Below, piece by piece: positions 37,068 to 45,861 of a stretch of DNA of 64,000 nucleotides. A program made the position numbers and the translations under genes. The DNA is from Nitrosomonas communis (GTDB lineage: Bacteria; Pseudomonadota; Gammaproteobacteria; Burkholderiales; Nitrosomonadaceae). Location of the stretch: positions 1 to 64,000 of the forward strand of contig NZ_FOUB01000014.1 in assembly GCF_900114745.1 (NCBI RefSeq), read 5' to 3'. A model generated the notes under the pieces. The model saw only the letters and a list, made by a program, of their open reading frames with translations, made no database searches and was not told the origin of the DNA. Numbering within the stretch: the first letter of the stretch is position 1; each line of letters begins with the position of its first letter.

Positions 37068-37345
37068 TACAGTTTTGAGAGAGTGGTTCTTGATTCGCTT
37101 CCATCGCGTATTTGACGCACTTCGCGTACCTTATAAGATTCACCTTTAATCACTACCACGTCACTGATGGACAAGGTGAGCCAAGAAGTGGGGTACTCGA
37201 TATGGTAATCACGCGAGAGCACTAACCCATCAAGTACGGCTTCATCAGGTGCGCGAAAGGCACATTGGATGGTCACCGTACCTACTGTGACCGGTGTTAA
37301 AAGTTGATTGCGGGCAGCCGCTTCATATAGATCGGTAACGTTCAT
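37067..37345 (-). CDS. Head-tail joining protein
   Basis: 93 residues from the ATG at 37345, which overlaps the capsid stop (TAATG). A small beta-rich protein (G-T-V-T-I-Q-C-A-F-R, S-D-V-V-V-I-K-G-E-S-Y-K-V) in the place of lambda FII-type joining proteins between major capsid and tail terminator. A longer frame upstream of this ATG would run into the capsid gene and is not needed. Confidence 0.6.
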   Translation of the reverse strand: MNVTDLYEAAARNQLLTPVTVGTVTIQCAFRAPDEAVLDGLVLSRDYHIEYPTSWLTLSISDVVVIKGESYKVREVRQIRDGSESRTTLSKL

Positions 37346-38349
37346 TAGGAAGCCGTGAGTTTCAGCAGTACGCCGGGACGGTGGCACATCGGCAGCGGAT
37401 TACTCTGCGTGTGCAGATCAGTGCCGCGCTCAAACTTGCGTGGCTCTTGCTTGGCATACAACTCTTGACCCAAGGTATTGACCGTTTCATTGAAATCCGC
37501 TGGGGAAAAATAAGTAGCAAAGGTATCGAGCGTTCCTTCAGGAAAAGCGATCGCTTCATTGTCCGGAATGAATTTGCGAATAGTGCCGGCTGCATCAGTG
37601 GCAAAACCGACATATTCCTCAAATACGAGTCCGCCGAAGCGAAACCCGGCGCGGGTGTCATCGACCAGCGCTGCGCCCTGTTGGTAGAAGGCAAAAGCCT
37701 TCTCGACATTGTCGTGAGAGGTGAGCACATCGAAGAATTGAGGTGAGCATAAAACGCGCACGCCGGTAGCCACTTCGCCGAGCAAATTCTTCTCGATGGT
37801 GCGCAGCACTTCATTGCATTTGACTTTGACCTTGGTCGTGCTGCTGCTTAGTTGGAAGTTGATCGTGGACTGCGTAACGTTGAATTCAGCAAACAGATTA
37901 TAGATCACGCTACCATCGGCATCGAGGATCTGTCCCTTGAGTGCGCCCATGCGCAGATGCTCCAAGGTGATCGCATGTTTGTTGCGCATGGTAGCAAGTT
38001 TGCGTGCCATCACGCCGGCGATGGCTTCCAACTGGTTTTCTGAACCAAAAGCACGGATACCCTGGACTTCCTCCGGTAACACCACATCATCGTGCGGAAT
38101 GTGGGGCACGATGAAAGAACGCACTTTACGTTTGCCCTGGGTGCCGACCGTTCCAGGTGAGCCGGGAGGCAGGGTAGGCAGCAGATTCAGAATGCCATGC
38201 ATTTCCTCTACCACGATGTTGCGTTGGATAACGGGTTTGGCATTAAATAAATTTAACTCACCAATACGCCCATAGCGATTGGGAATAAGGTTGATGGCTG
38301 CTGTGAGGCTCGCCATCGAGAAAGCGGGATTGAGAAAGGGGTTCTGCAT
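37345..38349 (-). CDS. Major capsid protein (lambda gpE family)
   Basis: 334 residues, close to lambda E (341). N-P-F-L-N-P-A-F-S-M-A-S-L at the start, R-S-F-I-V-P-H-I-P-H-D-D near 80, and V-L-L-K-L-T-A near the end are family features. It forms the HK97-fold shell and follows the decoration protein, as in lambda. Confidence 0.9.
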   Translation of the reverse strand: MQNPFLNPAFSMASLTAAINLIPNRYGRIGELNLFNAKPVIQRNIVVEEMHGILNLLPTLPPGSPGTVGTQGKRKVRSFIVPHIPHDDVVLPEEVQGIRAFGSENQLEAIAGVMARKLATMRNKHAITLEHLRMGALKGQILDADGSVIYNLFAEFNVTQSTINFQLSSSTTKVKVKCNEVLRTIEKNLLGEVATGVRVLCSPQFFDVLTSHDNVEKAFAFYQQGAALVDDTRAGFRFGGLVFEEYVGFATDAAGTIRKFIPDNEAIAFPEGTLDTFATYFSPADFNETVNTLGQELYAKQEPRKFERGTDLHTQSNPLPMCHRPGVLLKLTAS

Positions 38350-38367
38350 AAATGTTCTCCAAGTAGG

Positions 38368-38742
38368 CTAAGCGCTTTGGTAAACCAGGATGCCGCTAGC
38401 TTCAAGTTGGGTGAGGGCGGTGATCTTTTGCGGATTGGTGATGCCGGCAGGCCACACCAAGGCTTTATCTGCGACGATGGCATGGCGCGCGAGAATGAGG
38501 CCGTCTTTATCAAGCAGCGTGGCATCGACTGCTTCGATCAGAACGCCTACTGCAGTTTCTGTCCCATCAGTGGCAGCAGGATTCAAGGCATAAATCTTGC
38601 CATCGGCAGTTTTGCGCCCAACAACGGTGCCTAAACCCAGGTTCTGACCAGACGCGATTGTTTCCTGTTTGCGCGAATAGCGGTGGCTTTCTTCGAATTT
38701 GACGAGGTCGCCAAGATAAGCGGATTCATTAATGACAGCCAT
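38368..38742 (-). CDS. Head decoration protein (lambda gpD family)
   Basis: 124 residues, near the length of lambda D. Y-S-R-K-Q-E-T-I-A-S-G-Q-N-L-G-L-G-T-V-V-G and G-V-L-I-E-A-V-D are the usual gpD blocks. It trimerises on the expanded capsid. Sits between the S49 protease and the major capsid gene in lambda order. Confidence 0.88.
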   Translation of the reverse strand: MAVINESAYLGDLVKFEESHRYSRKQETIASGQNLGLGTVVGRKTADGKIYALNPAATDGTETAVGVLIEAVDATLLDKDGLILARHAIVADKALVWPAGITNPQKITALTQLEASGILVYQSA

Positions 38743-38748
38743 AATGCG

Positions 38749-40005
38749 TTACTCCTTGACAGAAATTTTTTTGACTGCGGCAATCAGCGGGTTATGGACA
38801 GATGCAGCCGGTTCCTGAATTGCAGTCTTATCCGGATCAATGGTAGAAAGAATCTCCGCTGACTGATGGGTTGCTTTCATCGTGAGCAGTAATTGGCGCA
38901 CTTGAGCTTCATTCAAACCCTGCGCAATAAACTCAGCCGCTTTGGCGGGGTAGCCCGCGATGAGGCATAGCTCTGCGATCGCTTGCGTCTCGCGGCGTAC
39001 TTCCTCGCGAACATCTGTAACCGTTGCGGTGGCCTCAAGAGTCGAATTGGTTTCGGCATTGGGATCACGTTCGTGTGTCTGTTCATCGGATGTTTCATGA
39101 TTTTCTGGCATGTTGAATTCCTTGTGATGGGTTGCACAGTCGACCTGAGATTGCGCCCGGGCCGGACTGCGCGAACGGCCCTGCGGGATGAGAAAGGTGT
39201 TAAATTCGGTGAGCACTTCATCAAAACTCATGAGGCTGTCTGCAAGACCGGCCTGGATCGCTTCTGGACCAAAGTAGAGGCCTGCTTCTGTTGCGCGCAC
39301 CGCATCTTCTGAAACAGCACGCATGGTAGCGACATGAGTCACAAACAAGTCATACAGGCGATTGACTTCTGCCTGAAGTCGCGCCTGCGCCTCGCTTGAC
39401 AATGGCTCGTGCGGCGAATAGTCGCTCTTGTGTGCACCTGCCGTGATGGCGGTGTAGTGAAGACCGTTTTTGCTGTCGGCTACCGATTGATCAACGTGTA
39501 AAGCGATGACGCCGATACTGCCTACGCCACCCGTGCGCGTGATCATGACGCGGGAAGCTGCGCTGCTGATGGCATACGCAGCAGAAAAAGCATTATCGTT
39601 AGAGATCGCCCAGATGGGTTTAACCATTGAGGCTGTACGGATAAATTCAGCCAACTCGAACACGCCGCCCGTTTCACCTCCGGGTGAGTCCACATCGAGC
39701 AAAATGCCTCGTATCGATGTATCGCTAACTGCTGCAGCCAGCAGGGCTTGTATCTCACCGTAACTAGTAAGGCCTGAGGCTGCTTCCAGCCCTAGTGTGC
39801 GCTTAACGAGCGTACCTTGCACTGGAATGACGGCGATACCGGGGTTATTCGTTGGCTGGCTGCGAGGAGCAGGCATTGGGATAGCCAGATCGGTATTTGG
39901 CCAGTCGATGCGATTGCCAAGTACCGACATAATCACATCCAGTTTGGCACGATTGATAAGTAACGGCGTGCCGTAAAGACGCGCTGCAATATGGGGTAGC
40001 TGCAT
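38749..40005 (-). CDS. Head maturation protease, S49 (ClpP-like) family
   Basis: 418 residues. A signal-peptide-peptidase-like core includes V-D-S-P-G-G, N-D-N-A-F-S-A-A-Y-A-I (Ser of S-A-A-Y is the likely nucleophile) and G-G-V-G-S-I-G-V. The C-terminal part (after about 280) is acidic and helical, like the scaffold part fused to lambda C, and would release scaffold on cleavage. It starts immediately after the portal gene. Confidence 0.88.
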   Translation of the reverse strand: MQLPHIAARLYGTPLLINRAKLDVIMSVLGNRIDWPNTDLAIPMPAPRSQPTNNPGIAVIPVQGTLVKRTLGLEAASGLTSYGEIQALLAAAVSDTSIRGILLDVDSPGGETGGVFELAEFIRTASMVKPIWAISNDNAFSAAYAISSAASRVMITRTGGVGSIGVIALHVDQSVADSKNGLHYTAITAGAHKSDYSPHEPLSSEAQARLQAEVNRLYDLFVTHVATMRAVSEDAVRATEAGLYFGPEAIQAGLADSLMSFDEVLTEFNTFLIPQGRSRSPARAQSQVDCATHHKEFNMPENHETSDEQTHERDPNAETNSTLEATATVTDVREEVRRETQAIAELCLIAGYPAKAAEFIAQGLNEAQVRQLLLTMKATHQSAEILSTIDPDKTAIQEPAASVHNPLIAAVKKISVKE

Positions 40006-40007
40006 AT

Positions 40008-41489
40008 TTATTCCTGAGAAGGTTGTGGGGGCGTGGATGGCAATTCATTTGCTTTGCCATACCTTGGATCGGAATCGAATATCAATCCCAGGCTATCTGC
40101 TCGTGCGTTGTCGGCAGCAATTTCCCGATCAACATCTTCTGCGTCATAACCATTGGCGGAAATCGCTTCAGATCGGCTCATGAGACCGGAGCGAATCGCT
40201 GATTTCATCGCTTCGGTTTCCTTCAACGGGTCGACCCATTGCCAGCCTTGTGGAATCCACTTGACCGATTGATAGTCACGGCGGCGGGTTGCGTAACCAG
40301 GCAAAGTCAGTGCGCCTGCCAATACCGCTTGTTCCATCCAAGCGCGAAAGACTGGGCGACAAAGCTGATGCACGATCACACTGTGTTGGATCGCCTCACA
40401 GCGACGGCGGAATTCCAGTAATCCTGCACGGATACTGGAGTAATTCACTTGGGTCAAATCACCGGTAAGCATCTCATAGGTAATCCCCATGGCTGCGGCT
40501 ACCGCTCTAAATTGCTGGCGCATGAACTCCGAGTAGCTCGATCCCACATCCGCTGGTTGGCTGAATTTGATATCCTCACCGGGTTCAAGAATCTGCAAGG
40601 TGCCAGGCTCTAATCCTGCCAGTGCTACTCCATTGGCATCGGTCATGCCTTCGCCCATCAGATTATCTTCTGGACTCAGGCGGGTGATGAAGCCTGCGAA
40701 CATGGCAGCGGTCTTTTTACGCACGAGTTCGGCATCATCGTATTGGTCGAGTTCATGCAATTTGATCAGTGCACGTGCGAGCCACGGCTCACCGCGAATC
40801 TGACCAGGGCGCAAGGGGCGAAACAGATGGATGACTTCTGTAGCCGGTACCCGCACCGGTATGAGATCGCCGCCCGATCCACTCATGGGAGCCAAAAGTG
40901 CATCATCCGGGTGCGAGCGATACATCCAATACGCCACACGTCGCCCGAGGCTGTCGAACTCGATACCGCAGCGAATGCTGTTACCATTGTTGGCTACCGT
41001 GTTGTAAGTGATAGGCACATGTTCGGGTTCCAATACCTGCAATTGCAGCGGCACGCTAAGATCATCTTCTGGTCGACGCAGCCGGATTCGGATGAACGCT
41101 TCACCGCCTTCCAGCATCGCCCTGACACTGAGTGACTGCAGGCCATAAAAATCAGTAAGGCCGGCCGTATCCGCTTCCTCCACCCAGTCCCACCACAGCG
41201 CATGAATCGCTTCGCGTATCGCCTGGTCTTTGACCATCGACTGCGGCTTGATACCTGTACCGATGGCATTGGCTACGAAAGCTTCCACACCTGCAGCGGC
41301 CCAGGCATTACGTCGCACCAGATCACGGCTCTTGGCGCGCAGATCGCTTTGTGCATAAGCCAGAGCACTGACTGCTCCCAGGTTGACTGGCATCCAGGCA
41401 AGGCTGCGGTGGCCTGAGCCCACGCCATCATAGATAAGTGTGCCGTTGGTTCCGAACAAGCGACGGCGAATAGCAGAGAAAAAACTCAT
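40008..41489 (-). CDS. Portal protein, lambda family
   Basis: 493 residues. R-D-L-V-R-R-N-A-W-A, I-G-T-G-I-K-P, G-E-A-F-I-R-I-R-L-R and L-L-E-F-R-R-R-C-E-A are lambda-portal features. It forms the dodecamer through which DNA enters. It meets the gpW-like gene at a shared base (41489) and the protease gene with a 2-nt gap. Confidence 0.92.
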   Translation of the reverse strand: MSFFSAIRRRLFGTNGTLIYDGVGSGHRSLAWMPVNLGAVSALAYAQSDLRAKSRDLVRRNAWAAAGVEAFVANAIGTGIKPQSMVKDQAIREAIHALWWDWVEEADTAGLTDFYGLQSLSVRAMLEGGEAFIRIRLRRPEDDLSVPLQLQVLEPEHVPITYNTVANNGNSIRCGIEFDSLGRRVAYWMYRSHPDDALLAPMSGSGGDLIPVRVPATEVIHLFRPLRPGQIRGEPWLARALIKLHELDQYDDAELVRKKTAAMFAGFITRLSPEDNLMGEGMTDANGVALAGLEPGTLQILEPGEDIKFSQPADVGSSYSEFMRQQFRAVAAAMGITYEMLTGDLTQVNYSSIRAGLLEFRRRCEAIQHSVIVHQLCRPVFRAWMEQAVLAGALTLPGYATRRRDYQSVKWIPQGWQWVDPLKETEAMKSAIRSGLMSRSEAISANGYDAEDVDREIAADNARADSLGLIFDSDPRYGKANELPSTPPQPSQE

Positions 41490-41686
41490 CAGAACCCTTT
41501 GTTGCTGGTTACGCGAATTTGACGGGGTGAGTTTGTAATCTTCAATCCACGCTTGACTTCGCGGATTGCTGCTTTGAGGTCCTCCACCGAGCGATATTCC
41601 ATTGTTTTGTCGGCAAATGTGACGCGATGTTCACCGCGTGCCAGCGCTATTTCCAGAGCAGTCAGTTGATCTTGGGTGTAGGCCAT
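41489..41686 (-). CDS. gpW-like head-tail joining protein
   Basis: 65 residues: A-Y-T-Q-D-Q-L-T-A-L-E-I-A-L-A-R-G, then E-Y-R-S-V-E-D-L-K-A-A-I. A small protein in this slot between terminase large subunit and portal is the lambda W equivalent and seals the portal before tail joining. Confidence 0.85.
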   Translation of the reverse strand: MAYTQDQLTALEIALARGEHRVTFADKTMEYRSVEDLKAAIREVKRGLKITNSPRQIRVTSNKGF

Positions 41687-41723
41687 GAATGGTTATAACT
41701 TTGGAGTAAAATTGCGTTGTGCC

Positions 41724-43688
41724 TTATGTCATCCAGCGGCTACGAATCAACCGCCTGCTTCGTTTTGTTTCTTTGGAAGCGGTGGGTTCACTGGCTGTAG
41801 TGTCGTTGTGATGGTTGATGGTCATCGGTTGTGGTGCGGATGGCGATTCAAAAATACCGAGCTGCTTTTCCAGTTCGCGCCAATGGCGTTCTTCGAATCG
41901 GTCTAGCCCTGCCAGACTCGATGCTGCCCGGGCATACACATAGCAGTCGAGCGCTTCGTTGCGTTCGCGCATCTTCTGCCATTCGCGAATGGCGAAACCA
42001 TGACGGTTGCGTCTGGTGATGAGCTGCTCGGCACATAACTGCTGCACGAATTCGGCATCCACTTTGGGTAGATGCACGAAACCGGCGGGATAGCTAATGC
42101 TCCCATTCTCACTGGTGTCGATGTGCTTGCGTAAATTGTTATAAAGCTCCTGCTTGGCGATGCCGCCCGTTACAGAAAAAACCTTGATCCCTCGGCGTAG
42201 TTTCTTGCCGCGAGTAGTGGCATCCACCGCAGTGGGTGTGCCCACTAGCGCAGCGCCACGTGCTACTCCCTTGACCGCCATGATTCTGGAGTCTTTTACT
42301 GAGCGCACAAAAGCATAGGCTTCTTGGGTGGCAAAACCGGTGTCGATGGCAAAACGTGCCAGCGGCATAGCAGCCCCCGTTTCATGCGTCCATGTCTCTG
42401 CGATCATGTGCGCCAAGCTTTGCCACACGCTATCGCGTGCCGTGTCCCCCATCAGCACACGATGTTCGATCAGCCAGGATTCCTTGCCACGTCCAAAGGC
42501 CCAGATCGATACTTCGATTCGGTCTTTTTGAATATCAGCGCCGCCAGTAAGAAGCAGGCCACCGATAGGGATCGTGCCGATCTGGTAATCCTCACGTCGT
42601 TCGAGCAGACGTTGCCAATCCGGTGCTTCGCCTTCTTCCAGCCAGGTCTCACCCAGTTCGGTGTTCTTAAAGGTTTTGATGGCGGAAGCCGAGCCTGATT
42701 CTTTGTTGATGGCGCTTTCCCAGGCGGCAGCAATGTCTCGCCAGCTACGCCAACCTATGGGACTATAGAGACTGGATAGATGAAAACCCGCCGTTTTGTT
42801 CCCACTCTCCGGCACCATGGCGCGCCACTCACCGCATTCCAGCATCCAGGTTTTGTGATGCTCGGCGATTGGCTGGTCACAAGATTCGCAAACGTAAGCT
42901 ACTGTTTCTGGTTGCCCTTTTTGCCAGCGCAATTGTTCGAAACGCAACCACTGGCGGTGCGAGCAATGCGGGCAGGGCACAAAGTAGCGGCGCTGGTCAC
43001 TCGCTTCATACTCGCGTTCGATAGCGCTCGCGCCCGAGATAGTTGGCGTTGATACGATAAAAATCTTGCGGCGTGCAAAGGTACGCGTGCGCGCTTCGGC
43101 CAGTGAAATGGCATCACCTTCACCTTCGACGTCTAGTGGATAACCGTCCACTTCGTCTAGAAACAGATAGCGCACCGGCATCGAGCGCAAGCCTACCGCA
43201 CTGTTGGCACCGGTCATCACGAGCACTCCACCGCGGAATTCCTTGGCGAGGATGGTATTGCCTGCATCGCGGCTTCTCGCGGGCGCGATCAGCTCCGCTA
43301 ATGCCGGAGATTCCTCGATCAACGGGTCGATGCGCTGCTTGGAGTTGCGCTTGGCCATCTCCACGGTGGGCGACACGGCCATCATTGGGCCTGGAGCATG
43401 ATGAATTACGTAGCCAATCCAGTTATTGCCCATTTCGGTCGCTCCGAGCTGAGCCGCCTTCATGAACACCACACGCTCGGTCGGTGACATCGGCGACAGG
43501 CAATCCATGATCGCCTTCAAATAAGGTGTACGGCTGGTGCGCCAACGTCCGGGTTCAGCTGAGGCTTTGCTCGACAATATCCGGTGGCGATCAGCCCATT
43601 CGGACACAGTGAGTAACGGATCAGGTGTTAGTCCCTCTCGCCAGGCGCGCTCGATCTCGAGAGCCCCTTCGTAATTCTCAATCTGCAT
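41724..43688 (-). CDS. Terminase large subunit (GpA family)
   Basis: 654 residues, the size of lambda A. The ATPase region has V-V-F-M-K-A-A-Q-L-G-A-T-E and Y-L-F-L-D-E-V-D-G-Y-P (Walker B). A zinc-like C-P-H-C-S-H-R ... C-E-S-C and a nuclease region with D-T-G-F-A-T follow. It packages and cuts phage DNA. Shares its first base with the small subunit stop. Confidence 0.93.
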   Translation of the reverse strand: MQIENYEGALEIERAWREGLTPDPLLTVSEWADRHRILSSKASAEPGRWRTSRTPYLKAIMDCLSPMSPTERVVFMKAAQLGATEMGNNWIGYVIHHAPGPMMAVSPTVEMAKRNSKQRIDPLIEESPALAELIAPARSRDAGNTILAKEFRGGVLVMTGANSAVGLRSMPVRYLFLDEVDGYPLDVEGEGDAISLAEARTRTFARRKIFIVSTPTISGASAIEREYEASDQRRYFVPCPHCSHRQWLRFEQLRWQKGQPETVAYVCESCDQPIAEHHKTWMLECGEWRAMVPESGNKTAGFHLSSLYSPIGWRSWRDIAAAWESAINKESGSASAIKTFKNTELGETWLEEGEAPDWQRLLERREDYQIGTIPIGGLLLTGGADIQKDRIEVSIWAFGRGKESWLIEHRVLMGDTARDSVWQSLAHMIAETWTHETGAAMPLARFAIDTGFATQEAYAFVRSVKDSRIMAVKGVARGAALVGTPTAVDATTRGKKLRRGIKVFSVTGGIAKQELYNNLRKHIDTSENGSISYPAGFVHLPKVDAEFVQQLCAEQLITRRNRHGFAIREWQKMRERNEALDCYVYARAASSLAGLDRFEERHWRELEKQLGIFESPSAPQPMTINHHNDTTASEPTASKETKRSRRLIRSRWMT

Positions 43689-44200
43689 CAGTCTACCCGT
43701 GGTCGCAGTTCGCCTAGTTCCTGCAAGTGTTCACGCACAGCCGCTTCCAACGCGACATGCATTGCATGCGGGTCGACGTCGAGCTTGGCGGCGAGCTGCG
43801 CCGAGATGCGCGCAGGCCAATTGAGCCAGGCATCGCGCTCGGTACGGGCCAGTTGGAACACATGCGCAATAGCCTGTGGTCGATCGACGAGTTCGCCCTT
43901 GAGTTGGGCGAGCCGTACTTTGTTGGTCTGTGCCTTGACGACTTCGTTGACCGTGCGCGCCTGCAATAGTGAGGTGCCATTAGCAGAACTCGTTGAGGAA
44001 ATCGACTCTGCGGCTGTGTGATTTTGCATGGAAATCTTCTTGCGTGGATAGGCGGTGTTCTGCTCCCACTCTCGGTCTGCCTGCTCAGGATCAAGGGTGC
44101 CATCGGCTTGCTGCGTGATCCGTCCAGCTTCGATTGCCTTGATCACGGCAACATGGGAGACACCGCGATGACGCGCGTAGGCGCGAATCGATAATCCCAT
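43688..44200 (-). CDS. Terminase small subunit-like (DNA-binding)
   Basis: About 170 residues from the ATG at 44200 (M-G-L-S-I-R-A-Y-A-R-H-R-G); a TTG at 44212 is possible. The N-terminus is a helix-turn-helix (R-G-V-S-H-V-A-V-I-K-A-I), the middle is low-complexity, and the C-terminal part has R-T-E-R-D-A-W-L-N-W-P-A-R typical of Nu1-like proteins. It recognises the packaging site. Confidence 0.8.
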   Translation of the reverse strand: MGLSIRAYARHRGVSHVAVIKAIEAGRITQQADGTLDPEQADREWEQNTAYPRKKISMQNHTAAESISSTSSANGTSLLQARTVNEVVKAQTNKVRLAQLKGELVDRPQAIAHVFQLARTERDAWLNWPARISAQLAAKLDVDPHAMHVALEAAVREHLQELGELRPRVD

Positions 44201-44305
44201 GATCTGGATCAATCATTTGGTTGAAGAAAGTGCATGTTCTGCTTGTCTTTATGCTTAAAGGAAGCGTTCATGTAATCGTCATCAACAAACAACAGGAGAA
44301 GGAAA

Positions 44306-44503
44306 ATGAGTTACACCACAAATGGTTTCACGGTTGACGAAATCGGTTTCATCCAGACTGCGCTGACCAAGGTGCTCGTTGCAGCGGCACGCGGTGAATT
44401 GGATCTGAATCGCTTGGCGCGCGAAGAGTTAGCCTCACGTGGCCTAGATCAGAATGATGCCTGGGTTGGGTTCGAGCAAGCCGCAAAGATTCACAACGTT
44501 TAA
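44306..44503 (+). CDS. Small phage protein, unknown
   Basis: 65 residues starting 12 nt after AGGAGAAGG. V-D-E-I-G-F-I-Q-T-A-L-T-K-V-L and A-S-R-G-L-D-Q-N-D-A-W-V-G-F suggest a compact helical protein of the kind encoded with DUF3489 genes. Opposite strand to the late operon. Role unknown; possibly regulation or host takeover. Confidence 0.6.
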   Translation: MSYTTNGFTVDEIGFIQTALTKVLVAAARGELDLNRLAREELASRGLDQNDAWVGFEQAAKIHNV

Positions 44504-44514
44504 GGAGAAGCTAC

Positions 44515-45000
44515 ATGACCATCAAGCTGAGTCCCGCACAACAACAAATTATTAGCCATGCTGCAGCACATACGGGCGGCAAACTGATCTGGTTTCCCGA
44601 TAACATCAAGGGCGGAGCCAGAATAAAAGTGATCGATAGCCTTTCGAAGCGGGGCTTGATCACTCCTGATGAAACTGGCTGGCTTGTTTCAGAACAAGGC
44701 TATAGAGCCTTGGGTTTACCGCATCAAGAATCGATTGCCCCCACAGCGCCCGATTCGGTGAAAGAAGCACAAGCAAGTCAATTCCAAAAACCTCGCTCGC
44801 GCGATAACAGCAAGCAGGCACAAGTGATTGCCATGCTCAAGCGTCCTGAAGGAGCGACCATCCATCAGATTTGCCAAGTAACGAATTGGCAATCGCACAC
44901 TACAAGAGGATTTTTCGCAGGTGCATTAAAGAAAAAATTCGCATTTACCATCACTTCAGAAAAAGCAGAGAAAGGTGAGCGTGTGTATCATATCGGGTAA
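44515..45000 (+). CDS. DUF3489-like protein
   Basis: 161 residues. The N-terminal winged-helix-like part reads K-L-S-P-A-Q-Q-Q-I-I-S-H-A-A, and the C-terminal part has the DUF3489 block (S-K-Q-A-Q-V-I-A-M-L-K-R-P-E-G-A-T-I and W-Q-S-H-T-T-R-G-F). Probably binds DNA. It follows the 65-residue gene by 11 nt with a GGAGA site, so the two form an operon ending in a hairpin. Confidence 0.8.
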   Translation: MTIKLSPAQQQIISHAAAHTGGKLIWFPDNIKGGARIKVIDSLSKRGLITPDETGWLVSEQGYRALGLPHQESIAPTAPDSVKEAQASQFQKPRSRDNSKQAQVIAMLKRPEGATIHQICQVTNWQSHTTRGFFAGALKKKFAFTITSEKAEKGERVYHIG

Positions 45001-45013
45001 GTTATAAATGCAA

Positions 45014-45033
45014 AGAGCGGCAAATGCCGCTCT
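45014..45033. terminator. Hairpin between convergent genes
   Basis: AGAGCGGC-AAAT-GCCGCTCT forms a perfect 8-bp stem between the DUF3489-like gene and the HU gene. The T tract is weak on the plus strand, so termination may be partial. Confidence 0.6.
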
Positions 45034-45050
45034 CTGCTCATTCTTGTTTA

Positions 45051-45350
45051 TCAAGATGACTTCTTTTTTTTCTTTGGGGTAGCGAGCGCTTTCTTGAAAG
45101 TGCTTCCTGCCGTAAATCTAGGCACCGTGCTCGCGGCGATCTTCAATGCTTCACCTGTTTGTGGATGTCGGCCGGTGCGAGCTGCACGCTTGGTGGATTT
45201 GAAAGTACCAAAGCCAGGCAGCACGACGGTATCGCCTTTGGCCACTGTTGCGACTACGCTGTCGATCATGGCATTCAATGCCTTGGCTGCGGTGGCTTTA
45301 GATATCTCTGCCTGGGCGGCGATTAGGTCAATCAGTTCTGACTTGAACAT
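45051..45350 (-). CDS. HU/IHF-family DNA-binding protein
   Basis: 99 residues, slightly longer than HU. K-S-E-L-I-D-L-I-A-A-Q-A at the start, L-P-G-F-G-T-F in the middle and R-T-G-R-H-P-Q-T-G-E replace the usual arm region R-x-G-R-N-P-x-T-G. The tail is Lys-rich (K-K-K-K-K-S-S). It bends DNA and could help packaging or recombination of the prophage. Confidence 0.9.
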   Translation of the reverse strand: MFKSELIDLIAAQAEISKATAAKALNAMIDSVVATVAKGDTVVLPGFGTFKSTKRAARTGRHPQTGEALKIAASTVPRFTAGSTFKKALATPKKKKKSS

Positions 45351-45492
45351 GCTTAAAATGCTCCTGTTGGTTGAGAAGCCCGCAGTATAACCGGATAGGC
45401 TTTATTTTATTACAACCGAATAAAATCAAAAAAGCTTGGCTTCTTGATCGAACAGAGCGTTACTAGGAGTGTCGCAACCACAGGAGTTAAAG

Positions 45493-45861
45493 ATGAACAC
45501 AACCAGACAAATCCCTTCCTCTCAAAACGAAAGCTGGGGTTTTTGGCACACGCTGGAGAACCAGGCCAGTAAAGCATGGCCTCTTGCCATGACTGCCATC
45601 GCAGACGCCACCAACCAACCACTTGAATCAGTACGGCTTTTCTTGGATAGCCGATTTGGGCGCCATTTTGCAGACGACGTGCTGAACCAACTGTATACAG
45701 GTCATACGCTGCCTGATGCGATTAGCGCAGCCACACAGAAGTGGATGACTTGGAAGATCGGACGTCAAACCAGCAAGGGCTACGGCATCCCACGCGGGCT
45801 TCCTTATCTGACAGGTTTTGTGATTCACTGTGAGATTGTAGAAGAATCGTGCGCTGCCTGA
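45493..45861 (+). CDS. Small phage protein, unknown
   Basis: 122 residues from the ATG at 45493, after AGGAGTTAAAG. Mixed helical protein (W-P-L-A-M-T-A-I-A-D-A-T, V-R-L-F-L-D-S-R-F-G-R-H-F-A-D-D-V) that overlaps the 3' end of the methyltransferase gene on the other strand by 37 nt. No family recognised. It probably acts early. Confidence 0.6.
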   Translation: MNTTRQIPSSQNESWGFWHTLENQASKAWPLAMTAIADATNQPLESVRLFLDSRFGRHFADDVLNQLYTGHTLPDAISAATQKWMTWKIGRQTSKGYGIPRGLPYLTGFVIHCEIVEESCAA